Positions 15,501 to 28,005 of a stretch of 64,000 nucleotides of DNA are shown piece by piece; positions within the stretch are counted from its first letter, which is position 1; every line of letters begins with the position of its first letter. This DNA is from Hymenolepis diminuta. Taxonomy: Eukaryota; Platyhelminthes; Cestoda; Cyclophyllidea; Hymenolepididae. The stretch spans positions 2,128,321 through 2,192,320 of the forward strand of contig CAADRB010000018.1 in NCBI GenBank assembly GCA_900708905.1, in the 5' to 3' direction. The notes under the pieces were generated by a model, which did no database searches, was not told where the DNA came from, and saw only the letters and a list, made by a program, of their open reading frames with translations. A program made the position numbers and the translations under genes.

Positions 15501-18500
15501 GAAGTCTTTGGCAACGAAGCATGAAACTGGTGAAGAGAAGCGAGATGATAGTTCCTATTCGTCTCCGAATGGGAGGTGTCTCAAAAGGTATGGCTATTGG
15601 AGATCCCAGCAATCGTCCTGTAATGGTGAGAGCTTTGGTAAGTCTCACCGGACCTGACTACAAAATCCAAAAGGGTGAAATTCTTCGTTTGATGGACAAT
15701 CATCAGGATTCGCATCTCTGGAGAGTCCGAACATCCACAGGAACTGTTGAAGTCCCCGGTGTTTGCTTATGGCTTATGAACTCTGACACAGAAGCTATCG
15801 ATCAAGCAATTGGGTAAGTCGAAATCTTGTTAGTCTTTTACTCAAAATAGCTCTCAAATAAATAATCTCTATTTCTCCATATCTCTATTAACAGCATAAA
15901 ACAAAGATGCAAAAAGACCTGGTTAGAAATCATCAATCTGATACGTCTCCGGCTCTATGAAGTGTACTTCGATCTATTGGAGCAGTTTAATTCACAAGAA
16001 GTAAGTTAAATAACCACGCCTGAAGCTATTGAAATCCTTCGACTAAATATAAATTAACAATGTATTTTAAAAGGTAATTTGCTCCCATGAAGAGGCTCTG
16101 AATTTACTGTTCGACGATCTTAAAAATCTTCTCATTACCCCAGTTGGACAAGATGGACGACTCAAGTCAAACCTGGATACTTTTCGTCGGAGGGTTATCA
16201 TTACAAAAAGTTTGTTATTGGGTCTTATAAGTTTCGCACACCTTTTAAATCCCTATCTAATTTACATCCCCTTTTTTAAATTCAGGACTTGAGCGATTGC
16301 AGTCGGGTGATATTAATCTGAGAGAATCTGACATCGTTCAGATACGATCCCCATTACTACGTTTGCATGATCACATTATAGCCGCAAATCAAATGCAACA
16401 AGATATGAAAAGGCTAAACGATCACATCACTGAGTACCTTTCCCAGGTTGAGGATGATCAAAAGCAGATTGAGAACAATCTCGAACAACTGAAGTAAGTA
16501 ATCGCATATTTTCTAAGAGTGTACAAGCAAGTGATGCAAATTACCCCTTAACTTTATTTGATTTTAGTCGAATGACCAGAATGAGTGAGCAGCAGTTGAA
16601 AGACATGATGCGGAAACTTGATAAAATGAGGGATAAAAGTCTCTACACTCAACCCACGGCTCGTTTAAAGGTTGAACCACTGTTTGAGGCTCAAGAAAGG
16701 TTGCCGAAACAAAAACGCAGTCGCAGTCAACCACGAATGTCTGTCCTGAATGCTGTTTCAAGCTCATCCTCGTCAGATAGTGAGACATCAGCTAATCTTT
16801 ATGTTCGGAACGGTTTAGGGAGGCGAGCGAAGAGTCATATAGGGCAGCGGGATGCAGTGGTGCAAATAGGCTACAAGAGCAAGAATGCTGAGGCTCAAAA
16901 TTTGAATGGAAAAAGTGATGCACCTAGAGCGTACTCCCAAAGTGATAAGTCTGTTCAACTTGTTCCCGCAGCACCTTTGCAACGATCTGCGCAAACACAA
17001 ATTGGATATAGCGTGAATACAGGAGGCGTCCAAGTTGATGCATCTTCTATGGAGGCTTATAATATGGAACTGAAGAGGAATAGACGTTCGAGAAGCATGA
17101 CTTCTAGTTCGGAGGAGGATGAGCCGCAAGACTATATTTCACAAGTTCCTACTGGTGGTCTCCAAATTGTGGAAAAGACCAAACGGAAGCATCGCACAAG
17201 AAAATCGCCTTCAGATGTAATTCTGGTTCATAGTTCAACACAATTAGGCATTGCTACAAATGACAAGGCTTTGAGTCCAGTGAGAGAGATTGACAGACCA
17301 CAAGCATGCCCAACATGTCAGCGAAGGAGCCTCATGGTATCTCAGACTCAAATAGGTCCGCTTTATAGTGGTTCAGAGAGGTATCAAGATTATCCTCTTC
17401 ATGATGTGAAGTCAGAAAAGGGCCCACATCATCGTATCAACAAGAAGGTACAGAGTGGGTATCCCTGTCTAACAGATAGGGCTAATCTCTACTGCCAGTG
17501 TGATGTTCTTGGACCTGAAAGAATGATTGAAGAAATGGAAACGGAATCCGTGATCTATCAAACGCCATTATCTACAGATAAGCGCAAGAAGATGGACACC
17601 TACGCTCAAGTTGGTGTCCTCTACTCTAACGCCCGGCAACAGGCACAACCTCTATTAACTGACACGATTTCATCATCAACTCAAGTTGGAATGCTCTATG
17701 AAGGTCCGCAACGACGAACTGGACATGCCCAAGTTCAGCAGAGAAGCTTGACTGATCTGAGCTCTGCTGAAACGATGACTGAAACTGTTCCGATTGAAAA
17801 AGACAGATATGTAACTGCTGTGTCAATGAAACCTAATGCTTCTAGTTCAGCTACGCAAATTGGTACTCTCCTAATGGGAACTTCGGTGCAGATGCAAGGT
17901 GTGGAGAAAGGTTGCTCAGATTCCAATGTTCAAGTTGGGAAGATTTATTTACAGAAGGAATATGCGGGATTAAATGTTGAGAATAACGTAGAGCAGGTGG
18001 TTCCAAATGTGCAGCAAGCTGAATATGCTTCATCACCTAGGAAACTCCCAACAGGAATGTCTGTTCAAGTTATGCGTGAGCAGTGTGATACCACTACACA
18101 GATATCGGGCCTTTTAACGCATAATGAGGTACAAACCTGTGAAACCAACTTGCGAACACATGATCTCCAAGTATACAATGCAGACATACATAAACCAAAG
18201 CGTGCATCTTCAGTGCCGTCCGTTCAATATTCATCAGAAACACAAATTGGTCCTATGGTTATGCACGAAAGCCTGAGTCCTATTGGTGATTATATGAAGA
18301 CGGTAAAAGCAACAGAGGTGCTCAGCGTACAGGCCGTGCCCAAGTCGACGAAGCATAAACGCATCCAGTCATGTGGCGTACCTTCGTCTCGAAATGTTGA
18401 AATACAAATTGGTCAATTACTCCAAGAGTCAGCAACACAATCGATAGTAGAGAGTTATGATAATACGCACATCTCTCCGACTCTTCTGGCAGTTCAACAG

Positions 18501-21500
18501 AAAGCCATCTCGTTGCCTAATGTAGGTGTTGCTGAAGCTCAAGTTCAACCAGACGTACGCGGAAAGAAGTTACAAGTTTCAATTGCTATGGGTGAGCCCA
18601 GTGCCGGGAAAAAAAACAAGAAACTGCAAGTTAGCGTTGACACATTGAAACAGATGTACGATGTACAAGTTGAAACGCTACCAATGGAGCAGAAAGAACA
18701 CTTTGATGTCAGCTGTGACACACAGATTCTACCTTCAAAGGTTCCCAAAAAGGTGCAGGTATCCTTGATGGATTTATCAGGCATTCCGATGATTTCAAAC
18801 GAGCAGCCAGTCTACTCTATGCCTCCAACGAATATAGATAAATTGGAAAGTGCTCCTGGTGTAGCAGTGTACTCCGTTCCACCAATCGGTGTCTCAGATA
18901 CAGCTTGTGAACCAATATCTAGTACGCAGTACTACGACGCGCAGTGTCAATGCCAGAATTTAATACAAACGCCACCTCCGGTTAAAGTAGAGATGGCTGA
19001 TAGCGCGAATGATCCCATCAACATTATCCGCACTGTCGGCAAGAAACTTCAAGTTGAAATCGGCAAGCCAGTTGTTGAAACTCCCCCAGTGCCGAAAACG
19101 ACTGTGGACACAATGTGTGAAGCTATGGCCTCAAGAGATATGTATGACGCCAGTCTACAAGTAGCAATCATAGAAAAGCAGCCTTTGATAGAACTTGAGA
19201 GAAGTCAAATTCCAGTTTTCTCTGCTCCACCACTTAAAGCAGCCACACCTCCAAAGACTGAATGCTGTGATACAGGAAACGATCCCATAGGCATTACTCA
19301 AGCGTACGACAGTTTCACGCAGTCTGAAAAAGTGACCGGTATCGGCAAAAAGCTCCAAGTAGCCATCGAATTCGAGCAACCACATTATGAAATAACTACC
19401 CAGCAGACGTATTTCGATGATACTATTTCAGTACAACAACCAGCCATAATGCAGCCAGTATATTCAGCACCGCCACAACCAAAACTAGAGACGGAAGATA
19501 GGGCTTGTGAACCCACGCCGCCATCTATGGCATTCGATGCAAGTGTGCAGGTCGCAGAGGTAGAAAAACCCACCAGAAACATCGTTGGCAAGAAGCTTCA
19601 AGTGTCTCTTCCTGGATTCGACAAATCTGCTCAGACAGAAGAGGTAGAGAAGCCGAAAGTAGCGGCAATGGGCAAGAAGCTTCAAGTCACACCCCCTGCA
19701 CTGTCCTTGGAGAGTACACAAACGATCTTCATAGAACCAGAAGTATTATATGTTGAGCAAGAAAGCAAAGAATATTCTGCACCTCCCGTTATGACACCGC
19801 CAAAAGTACAAACAGACGACAGAGCATGCGATGCTCTAGAAATGCTACAAGTCTTTGATGCTGGCGTTCAGGTAGTAAGTATTCAGGATCAACCACGTCC
19901 TACCGTTGTTGACAAGAAACTGCAAGTCAATTCTGAACCCCTGGCCATTATGAGCTCTCTAGGAGATTGCAGACAGATTCCAGTTCTTGAAGTCTCCGTA
20001 ATCCAGTCATCTCAAGCACCAGTTGAGCCACAACCCATCCAAGTACAAGCAATGGCTAGAGAATATGCCGCGCCACCACCAACAGTTCAAAAGGAGGATA
20101 GGGCTTGTGATGCAGTTAAACGTATAGATAACTTTGATGCCAGCGTCCAAGCTGTAGGAGCAGGGGAACCAAAGCCAATGATGATAGGCAAGATGCTACA
20201 AATCTCCCCAACCCCTCTTGATACTGTCAACGTTCAAACGGTCTATGAAGAGCTACCACCACAAGTGATCCAGATTGAACAGTTGAACAAGGAATTTGCA
20301 GCACCCCCAGCTAAGCCTCAAGTCTATGATGCGGCTACCCAAGCAATTGAAGAGAAACCACATTTAATTTTGAGGGTCCAGAAAATGCAAACATCTTTGC
20401 CGACTACTAAAATGATTGATCAGTCCGCTAATGCTTTAGAACAAGCACTTTCATTTGATGTCAGTGTTCAGGTCGCAGACGCCCCGAAGCCGACTATAAA
20501 GAGCAAAAATCTCCAAGTATCTTCTTCTTCATTCACCTCTGTGAAGCCGCAACTTGATGATAAAATCCTACAGATTTCTCCCGTACCATTGGAAGACACG
20601 CTTATTCAAAGCACTCTTGCACCACTGAAGGAAACCGTAGTTGCGTCGGCTCCAAAAGTGCAAACTTTCAATAAGGAATGTGAGGCTGCCATGAAAGTGC
20701 CAAGCTTTGATGCTGAGGTACAGTTCTCGGAAGTAGTTCCAGTACTTGGCAAGAAACTGCAAGTTTCACTGCCTCTCCTAGAAACCACGATGATTCAGTC
20801 CGATTTCCCTGTGGAAGTGAAAACACCTGTGGTACCCGTCGAGAAAGCTCCCGTTGTGTTTGCCGCTCCACCGACACCGATAAAAATCATAACGACAGAT
20901 TCATCATGTGATCCAATTCAAGCTAGTCAAACCTTCGATGCAATTACACAATCAAGTCCCGTAACTTTTGCTGAAGCAGTAGCAAAACCACAAATGATCG
21001 GCAAGAAACTGCAAGTTGATTTGATCCCCAATTTGACAGAGAAGGTAATTCAGTCAACTATTGAATCAGAACTAGACGTCATCACGTCCCAGACGGTAAC
21101 AATAACGATTGAAAAGCCTAGAATGGAAAATGAGTTCACCCAAGCAGACTATGTGCCACAGCCTGAAAAGCGCGTGATGTTTGGCAAGAAGATGCAAGTT
21201 GATCTTAGACCAAATATGGAAGATGCTGTGGCTCAGACTGAATCATCTGCTATTGAAGCTCCCGTAATTGAGAAGGCACCTGCAATAGCTCAGCCTGTTT
21301 ATTCAGCTCCACTTATTTCAAACTTAGATACAATGACAATGCAGACTCCTAAATACATTCCTGAGGTATCCTACGTCCAATCGTCGGCTCAAGAACCAAA
21401 GCCTAATTATCAAGAGGACGGTTGTGATCCTTTGCCAACTCCAGCTAGCGATGCTTTCACGCAGTCAGAGGTAATGAGACAAGAATCATCAGTTCCTGTA

Positions 21501-23870
21501 ATCGCTCAGCAAGTCTCCTTAGTTCAGGAATCTGCACCACCTATGAAACCAAAGTCACATGATGTGAGTTGCGATCCAATACCGGAAGTGCCGAAATTTG
21601 GTAAACAAATGCAAGTTACGCCTCTTTCATTAGAGGTTGGACAGGGTCAAACTTTCTGTCAAGAAGTTGAATTAGCACCAGTTATGCCAAAACGTGAATC
21701 AAACAGAGATGAAACAACACAGAGCGATCCTATCGTTACCTACGGCAAGAAGATGCAAGTCACTCCTCCAGCTATGGAGGTTCATGTATGTCAAACAGTG
21801 TCTCCAACCGAACCATCGCCTGTGATTTCAGCTGTTGAAGCGGCTCCTGTCGTAGAAAAAGTGTGTGAACCCATGCTAAAAACACCAAAAGATGATTTCT
21901 CTGTACAGGTTGACACTCCAGCTGCCAAACCTCCGAGCCGCAGTGTCAGAATTCAAAAAGGTGTTGGTGTCTTCGAAGGAACACGTGCAATGGGCACACA
22001 ATTTGCTGCTCCAGAACCTAGACGCTCGCCACTGTCCCCTGTTCTCACGAGACCTATTGGAATTGAATGGGGCGTGCAGGTTGAACCTGTCAAAATGTCT
22101 GGAGTAACACAAACTCCACCCTTGGAAACACCAAAATTATATGCTGAGCCTAGACCTGATATGTTCTCACAGTCGACTCAAGCTGAATTGTTCGTTGAAC
22201 CCGTTAAACCCATTGCTGGACCAGAGGTATTTGTTTCTGCCCCAGTTCCACCAAGACAACCGGAGAATCTGTTCTCCTTTGTCCGAGAAACTAAAGCAAA
22301 GGTCACTGGAAGAAGGGCTAGGTCAGGATCGTCAGGTTTGATTCCTTATAAGACGCAAGTTAATCAAGCAAATAACCTTTCTGTGAGTGTTCCTGCAATG
22401 CTCAACATTAAAACGGATATGGCAAGTCCTGCAACAGTTACCGATGGCTGGGGATATTCAAATCGTACTACCACTTCTCAAGTACCTCGTCGATATGCTA
22501 GTCGATTTAGGTCCATTCCCAAGAGTGGTTCTTATGACAGAAGAAATAAATCAATGGAGAACATTTATGTAAGAGGATCACGAACTCTACCTCGCCATTT
22601 CATTAGTGATTCTGATCTTGCTATGGAAAACAGATGGCTACAACAGCAATTCGAGATGGAACAACGATGTGAAGAATGCATTGCTCAATGTGTTCGCTTG
22701 ATCGGATTCGATAAGGTTGCACAAATGGTTATGGATACAAGGTTACCGGGAGAAGTTAGTCCGTTTGATGATCTAGAAAGCTACCAAGCGAGGAGAAGGC
22801 GATTACAGAATGCTCGAACGCAGTACACTTCAACAACTCCACTGGCATGTCCATATTGCTATGATGGAGGCGAGAGTCATATAAATGGCAGACCAAGATG
22901 GCCATCAGGCGCGGGTGAAGAAGAATTCTTCAGTGGAGACGATAGATACGAATGGGACACTATGCGATCCTATGGGTCTGCTAGGCGTGGCACCTACAAA
23001 TGGATTACAAGAACGCCTACGATGGATTATATGCAGACAGAACCGACAAGTGAGGAAGTTGATCAACTCATGAAGAGTCGTGCTCTCTGTGCTTATTGCA
23101 GTGACTACGAACTGCAACAAAGTGGAATCAACGCAAACTTTGAAGAGAACGCTGCATTCACTTTCGTGGCTTGGAAGACGAATCATGAAGGTGACGAGAA
23201 ACTAGAATTAGATACCATTGGTCGCTTACTCAAGCTCACAATGGTTGGAGCGCGAATACCAGGTACTGGAGAGGTGATCTCCGCAGCAGATGCATTCTAC
23301 CGCGGCATTTTGCGAGTTATCTACATGGATGATGAACGAGGTATCATACTTCCACTAACAACAGCTATTAATGCTAATGCTGTTATAGTGGAGAAGCGGT
23401 TCTCCAGTGGTGTTGGTATTACTTTCCACTCACCTCGTAAGTGTCCGATTGAGTGTACAGCTGTTTGGCAAACCCCCAACATGCGACGAAGAACATATCG
23501 GGTAAACTACATACGTGTGAGTGATGCGGAACGTATTCCAGTAAGCAGAGCCTTAGAAGAGGGTATAATTGACAAATACAGCGGTGAAATTGTCCGTGTA
23601 CGAGCACCGAATTCATTCGAAATGGGCGATACTCTTCTACAAATGCGTGAATCTAGTGTAGGCACGGGTGAAACCATGGAGAGGAAGCAACATCCGGAAA
23701 GGTTCAACATTCGCGAGGCTATCCTAAACGACATCATTAGTGTGGATCTTATCCAGCCTGAAATCATCTTACTGCCAAGTTCTGGAGTGGCTTCCGTGAC
23801 TCCAGGTGGTGGAAGAAGGGATGAGGATGGATCTATAGGAAGTGAAATCAGTTCAGACTTGGAAGTTTAG
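12528..23870 (+). CDS. Plakin-like cytoskeletal linker with giant repeat exon (about 2893 aa)
   Basis: I joined 11 exons in one frame: 12528-12546, 13982-14019, 14109-14270, 14695-14847, 15110-15205, 15285-15413, 15482-15813, 15895-16000, 16074-16209, 16286-16493 and 16568-23870 (TAG stop). All junctions are GT-AG and phases agree. Residues 1-460 are helical. They include HQFFHEANEIEAKLEKQLA, typical of a plakin spectrin repeat, and an SH3-like fold near residues 222-292 (VPIRLRM ... VPGVCLWL) embedded in it, as in desmoplakin and plectin. The last exon adds low-complexity Ser-rich sequence and TQIG-type repeats (about 560-1080). It continues with GKKLQV-type repeats (about 1125-2190). The C-terminal 420 residues carry CxxC pairs and plectin-repeat-like turns (IPVSRALEEGIIDKYSGEIV). 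Plakins tie junctions to filaments or microtubules; that role is inferred here. No calponin-homology actin-binding domain is seen. The start is the first ATG that gives a splice-compatible exon. Confidence 0.85.
12547..13981 (+). other. Intron 1 of the plakin-like gene
   Basis: The donor GTACGT lies at 12547 and the acceptor CTCTTTAG ends at 13981. The 1.4-kb interior is AT-rich. A GT/CA-rich stretch with purine-pyrimidine bias lies at 13540-13690; it opens a 76-codon frame on plus and a 68-codon frame on minus, both judged to be chance. No exon with matching phase was found inside. Confidence 0.6.
14271..14694 (+). other. Intron 3 of the plakin-like gene
   Basis: The intron begins GTGAGT and ends TTCCTTTTAG. 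It contains the TA/TG microsatellite listed separately and nothing else that I can recognise. Confidence 0.7.
14500..14524. repeat. (TA)n(TG)n microsatellite
   Basis: A compound dinucleotide run of TA units followed directly by TG units, inside intron 3 of the plakin-like gene. Confidence 0.9.
16840..18440 (+). repeat. Degenerate TQIG-type coding repeats in the plakin-like giant exon
   Basis: The translated exon shows a recurring core of hydrophobic/Thr-Gln-hydrophobic-Gly followed by a short hydrophobic run. Copies include VQIGYKS, TQIGYSV, TQLGIAT, TQIGPLY, AQVGVLY, TQVGMLY, TQIGTLL, VQVGKIY, TQISGLL, TQIGPMV and IQIGQLL. Spacing is irregular, roughly 35-80 residues, with Ser/Arg-rich charged linkers between. 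The DNA copies are well diverged, so this is an old protein-level repeat rather than a recent tandem expansion. Function is unknown; the short beta-like cores could be docking motifs. Confidence 0.8.
18555..21770 (+). repeat. About 17 GKKLQV-type coding repeats in the plakin-like giant exon
   Basis: The core G-K-K-L/M-Q-V/I recurs near DNA positions 18561, 18619, 18748, 19039, 19342, 19587, 19669, 19911, 20187, 20374, 20503, 20560, 20748, 21001, 21183, 21600 and 21744. Fuller units read as: YSAPP, then an acidic patch with D-x-x-C-(D/E)-(P/A), then FDA-x-VQV, then a Pro-rich spacer, then GKKLQV. Units are roughly 50-100 residues. Several copies are degenerate (GKMLQI, SKNLQV, DKILQI, GKQMQV). 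I know no domain of this form. Conserved single Cys and the Phi-Q-Phi strands suggest a structured repeat with disordered Pro/Glu linkers, which is inference. Confidence 0.85.
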
Positions 23871-26800
23871 GGCGGCTAGTTACTATAGAAATTACTGTAT
23901 TAGAATTGTTTCTAATTTTCATGCACACAGTTTACAAAGGAAAAATATTTCTACACGATATCCTACCTTAAAACAATTTCCCTCCAGTATGCATTAATCT
24001 GCGTGGATTTCACTTGTGCACACCGCTTTCTTCCTCTTATCTCGACAACTCCTAACCTGGTGATTTTCCTCAACTCTGATTTATCCTCTTATGTACGACT
24101 TTTGAAGAAACTGTTTAATACTTTTCTTTTGTGAAATATCCCTTTCATACCCTAATATACCTGCAAATTATCATTGGGCTGATTGAATAGTTTATATAAA
24201 TACGATGATTATTATTGAGGTGAACTGAGGGTGTAAAATTCAACTCTCTTTGTTTAATTTAAACTTGATTAAGGACATGTTCTTACCAAGCCAGTCATTG
24301 CAAATAAATTGTCAGGCATCATTTAGCAGCTGAAGGCAGCTGTCTGTGTATTCCTTTATCTGTCCTCTTGACCGTTAATTGACCAATCAGTTAATTTTGC
24401 CATAGGCAATTCATTCCTTATTTCATTTCGCTTTCACATTATTGATTATCGAAGTTTAGGGCAATTATAACCATTGAACAGTGAATCGAAAAGTGATAGT
24501 TTTAAATGTTGAATTAAACCGACAGGAAGCAGAGACTGTATTCTTTTAAGATTGACTGTTGGGAAACGAGCTATCATCGGATCGGTGACAGCTTGCCCAT
24601 TCGTCTCGCCTAGGCTATCAAGATTTCATGAGATGATTAAGCTCACGCACATCTTAGCATTGGAGATAATCTGTGGATGTGTATTATCCATCCTGGGCAA
24701 AACATATACTCTTCACTTTAATTTCTCGATCAGATTTTTCATAAAGGAAGTGTGTTTGAGTTTAGTACAGCTTGATTATACTTGTCTGCAGATATAAGTG
24801 TATTGTTTCTTTGCTTAGCAAGAATGCAAGCATATACTTGACCTCATTTCTTATGTACGAAGTACAGGTCAACTCTAAAGCAGACAGGGTGTTTGAAAAC
24901 AGTTCACTACAACGTCCTGCGATCATTCAAATGTTCATGAGGCAGTTAAGTTGATGGCACACCATGAAGTTCAAAAATCAAATGTTTGAATGGCAAGATA
25001 TAAAAAAATCAAAAGAGACATGCATATTCAGATTGATGCAAGTAACGCCCAACATTGTCGTGGGAAACTCACGACCATGGATTCCATAATGGAGTACCAA
25101 GCAGTTTATATACGAATATGAAACAAAGTTTCATGCTGTGCCTGTTTTTCTCATGCTTTTATTAAAGGTATTCAAGAATTCTTAAAATAAACTCAAATAA
25201 TGGAAGCCAGTTGACTTAGGCGAAACGCTTAACTTTTTTCGTAAAATTAAGTTGATTGACTAGTGAACTTAGTATTTAGTATCAATTGGAATGTAAAATT
25301 ATTTTAATTTTGACGTTTATGAGAGCTTTTAAGTAAATTTTAGGTACCTGAAGCAAACACAACAAGATTAAATATCATATAGCAGATAAATAAGAACTAG
25401 GTACTTTGATTGACTGATTGACAAAAGTTTACATTCCTTATTTTTTTAAGAAGTGAAATAAAACAAACAATATTCAATTGCTTTTGATAGTGCCTATCTA
25501 AAATGTTGTAATACCATCTAATTTCATCTTTGAAAATATGATACATTGAAAAGAGATATTGTAATCCATTAAACGCGAGCTTAGAACTGGGCTAGTACGG
25601 AAGCACTTCCCATCACACTGACCAACGAGAACGATATAATATGAGATCTATACAACCAGGGTCACATGCTGTGGGAGACGGAAATAGTAAGACGGTCACT
25701 CCTCCCCTCTCGTACCTCTTAAGGCTTCTTTGTCCATCTTTCAAATAATCATGCTTTCATAGAACTTTAACTAGTCCCATTCTTTATTGCCTCACCTAGT
25801 AATGTTCTTTAATCGGTATTGATTAAAACCGCGCTTCCTATAAAGGCAATTCACTTACACGTACTTGGATTGCTTTCCTAAACTATTAATATATGTGCAA
25901 ATGAAATGAATGTCGTTAAGCTTCTCGCAAATTGGTTAGTGAAAATGAACGCAGCGAGGAATCACACAAAATAATATTAACTTAAATGAAAAAGTAATTA
26001 ATATTACCTAATTAGTTGAATGAAATTTTAATTAAAATTAAAACCAACCAGATCAAGCAAAAAGAAACGCAGCTGAGGTATGGTATATTTAATCATGGTA
26101 CCATATATCATTATCCCTGAATTTAAGATACCAATGCTGCATTGTTAACTTTACCCATTCTGTTAAACCAGTTGGTTTTCAAGTCGTACATTTTAAAAAT
26201 AACGTCGGTGGTGGAAGGAATCTCTCTCTAGAGTTGAGATTTTCGTTCTTTACTTTATCACTAAAGAGGGACGTCAAAAACTAGAAATTGCTCACAAAAA
26301 TTCTTCGCGTCAGACCCAACCAGGTCAGATTTTTGCCAAAATAATCCCACAAATTCAACGCTCATTTATTAATTTTTTCAGATGCAAGCAAATACTTTTG
26401 GATATCAACCGTCTGTGCAGTGGGGCATTTTATTAGATCGAAGAGCATTCTCTTCCAGGTCATGACAGCTGGATCCATAGCAAAATTTCCGATCGATTAA
26501 TTTAGCTTAAAACAAAATAGCCGTTTATGTTAATATGACAGCGTCTACATAAAATTCGCAACCTGATTATAGAGCTTTGTTTTCATGCACCACTAACGTA
26601 CATACAGTAACTTACGGATACTAGCAAAACAGTCAGATCATGTTTTGACAAACACCTTCAAGATTACAATTAATAAGACCGCCTTGTGTGAATCACATTT
26701 AGGCAATTTTTGCCTGAAAAGTATAATTAGCCATCGACTATGGGATGGGAAAAAAGAATCAATATACTTCCATTGGAAGAAAGTGGATTGAACATTTTAA

Positions 26801-28005
26801 AATTTCCAAAAGGATTACAAATGACAGATTTTTCGTCGTTCTAAATTATATATAAAAGCCTAACTATTGCTGTTATAAGTAACCTTTGATTCCGATTCAA
26901 TATAATTTGTGAGTATAAACCGAAATCTTTTTTTTCACTGAAAAATATTAATTTTGGGAAGGTTACTTATGGTAAGGAAGTATTTATCAGATAAAATCTT
27001 ATTTATAAGCCATTATAGAATGAAAGGCCATAAGATGTGTAAAAGTATGTAAGACGGACTAAGAAGTAATAAAAAGTACAAAGTTGAGAGGATGTAACTG
27101 TTTCTCCACAATGGCCGCTAACCATTTTCGCAATATTGTTCCATGTGGTTGATTACGTCTGGAGTTGAAGCTTTCTTATCTGTTCATTCTGTTCTACGAT
27201 GAAGTCCTAACAAAGTGGCTCCGTATTGGGCTGATGAAGTTGCAAGCTTAAGTTACTTCTTGCTTCTCAAATCTATACACCGACAGGCCAAATAATTTGG
27301 AGGATGAACCACTACGCGTTTCCAAAATTTAATTTAAGTCATTACTAATTCTTGAGACCTGAATAGATTATCCTGGGACAATGCATAAATAATGCAGCCA
27401 TGAGCATTGTTTTGTCGTCTTTCAATCAGGTTTCTAATTCTGGTTTATTGTTGGATTTTCCCATTCTCTACGCCCATTTTGATTATTAAATCCCCCAAAT
27501 TCTCAGCCTTTTTGTTCTTATTGAGGTTGTAAAAGTAATTATCTAATTGAATAACAAAAAATACTCAAATCTCTTCGGCGGCATATACCTGACACCAACC
27601 ACCGGACACATTTTTGAATAATTCTTAATCTGTTATCATCTACCATAAGTTAGAAAATACAAGATGAATATTTCAGGATAATTCAATTTACTTCTGTCAG
27701 AGGCGAACGCATCCTTAACCTTTTGGGAATAAATCTTGTAAGGTAAATCTCCTACTTTTGGATACCCATTAAATGATAAAATGGGTATTTGTAAGTGTTA
27801 TCTTTCCCTCCTGGGGAATCAATACAAATTTTTATGAGAACGGCAAGCCTTGATATAAAAATGATGAATGATAAGAACCAGTAAATTATAGAAATCACAT
27901 TTCTATTCTGGATTTCAAAATGCAGAATGTTGATATTTTATACGATATGAATTCATTAAAATATAGATGACAATCACTCATTTAAAATTGCAATGAAAGG
28001 TTTGT

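Noticed and set aside
16815..23767. Many antisense and shifted frames under the giant plakin exon
   Set aside because: Shadows of a long G+C-richer coding exon; the plus-strand frame is continuous for 2434 codons and carries the repeats.
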